The translations under genes were made by a program, and so were the position numbers. Below are positions 14,728 through 14,793 of a stretch of DNA of 14,793 bases, piece by piece (the stretch's first letter is position 1; each line of letters begins with the position of its first letter). The notes below the pieces were generated by a model, which was not told the origin of the DNA, ran no database searches, and saw only the letters and a list, made by a program, of their open reading frames with translations. The stretch is from Bacillota bacterium (lineage in GTDB: Bacteria; Bacillota; UBA4882; JAAYXC01): assembly GCA_012516115.1 (NCBI GenBank), contig JAAYXC010000085.1:1-14793 (forward strand), in the 5' to 3' direction.

Positions 14728-14793
14728 AGGTCTTAAACCGGTTACTTCGGTCCGGCATAGGGTTTGTCTTTAGACCAGGACAAAAGCCTTAAA

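Overview
The window is bacterial and gene-dense. Strong Shine-Dalgarno sequences (AGGAGGA, GGGGGAG, AGGGGGG), ATGA start/stop overlaps and a CUT2-type sugar ABC transporter suggest a moderately GC-rich Firmicute, possibly a thermophilic Clostridia or Moorella-type lineage. That assignment is an inference from gene style only. Two blocks face each other. Positions 1-9759 hold a plus-strand carbohydrate catabolism operon. Positions 10334-14608 hold a visibly GC-richer minus-strand three-gene operon. A decayed strip with a toxin remnant lies between them (9760-10333).

Plus-strand block. The end of a periplasmic sugar-binding protein is followed by a double ATPase and two different permeases, which complete a CUT2/ribose-class importer. 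Next come a metallo-beta-lactamase-fold hydrolase (possibly a lactonase), a UPF0261/Tm-1-like protein, a RuBisCO-like protein (RLP), a class II aldolase/decarboxylase, an RpiB-family isomerase and a non-housekeeping triosephosphate-isomerase homologue. An RLP beside paired RpiB-like and TPI-like isomerases matches the known logic of branched acid-sugar (D-apiose/apionate) degradation. There an RLP acts on a 3-oxo acid phosphate, and L-erythrulose 1-phosphate is converted through D-erythrulose 4-phosphate to D-erythrose 4-phosphate. The sugar dehydrogenase and kinase such a route needs are not in the window; they may lie upstream of position 1.

Minus-strand block. From a recognisable sigma-70-type promoter near 14645-14674, three genes are read leftwards: an opine-dehydrogenase-family protein with its His/Arg/Asp catalytic set, a cobalamin protein that looks like a single-chain fusion of the glutamate mutase S and E subunits, and a compact AsnB-type amidotransferase. 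I know of no described pathway that uses this trio. It is the best candidate here for an undescribed system, perhaps making or remodelling an unusual amino acid or opine.

Other structure: a perfect 17-bp tandem duplication directly upstream of the RpiB gene (8452-8485), a perfect 12-bp inverted repeat before the UPF0261 gene (5184-5219), a 10-bp hairpin between the binding-protein and ATPase genes (717-747), and 11-bp-phased repeats upstream of the minus-strand promoter (14697-14727). I saw no rRNA, tRNA, CRISPR array, insertion sequence or origin.
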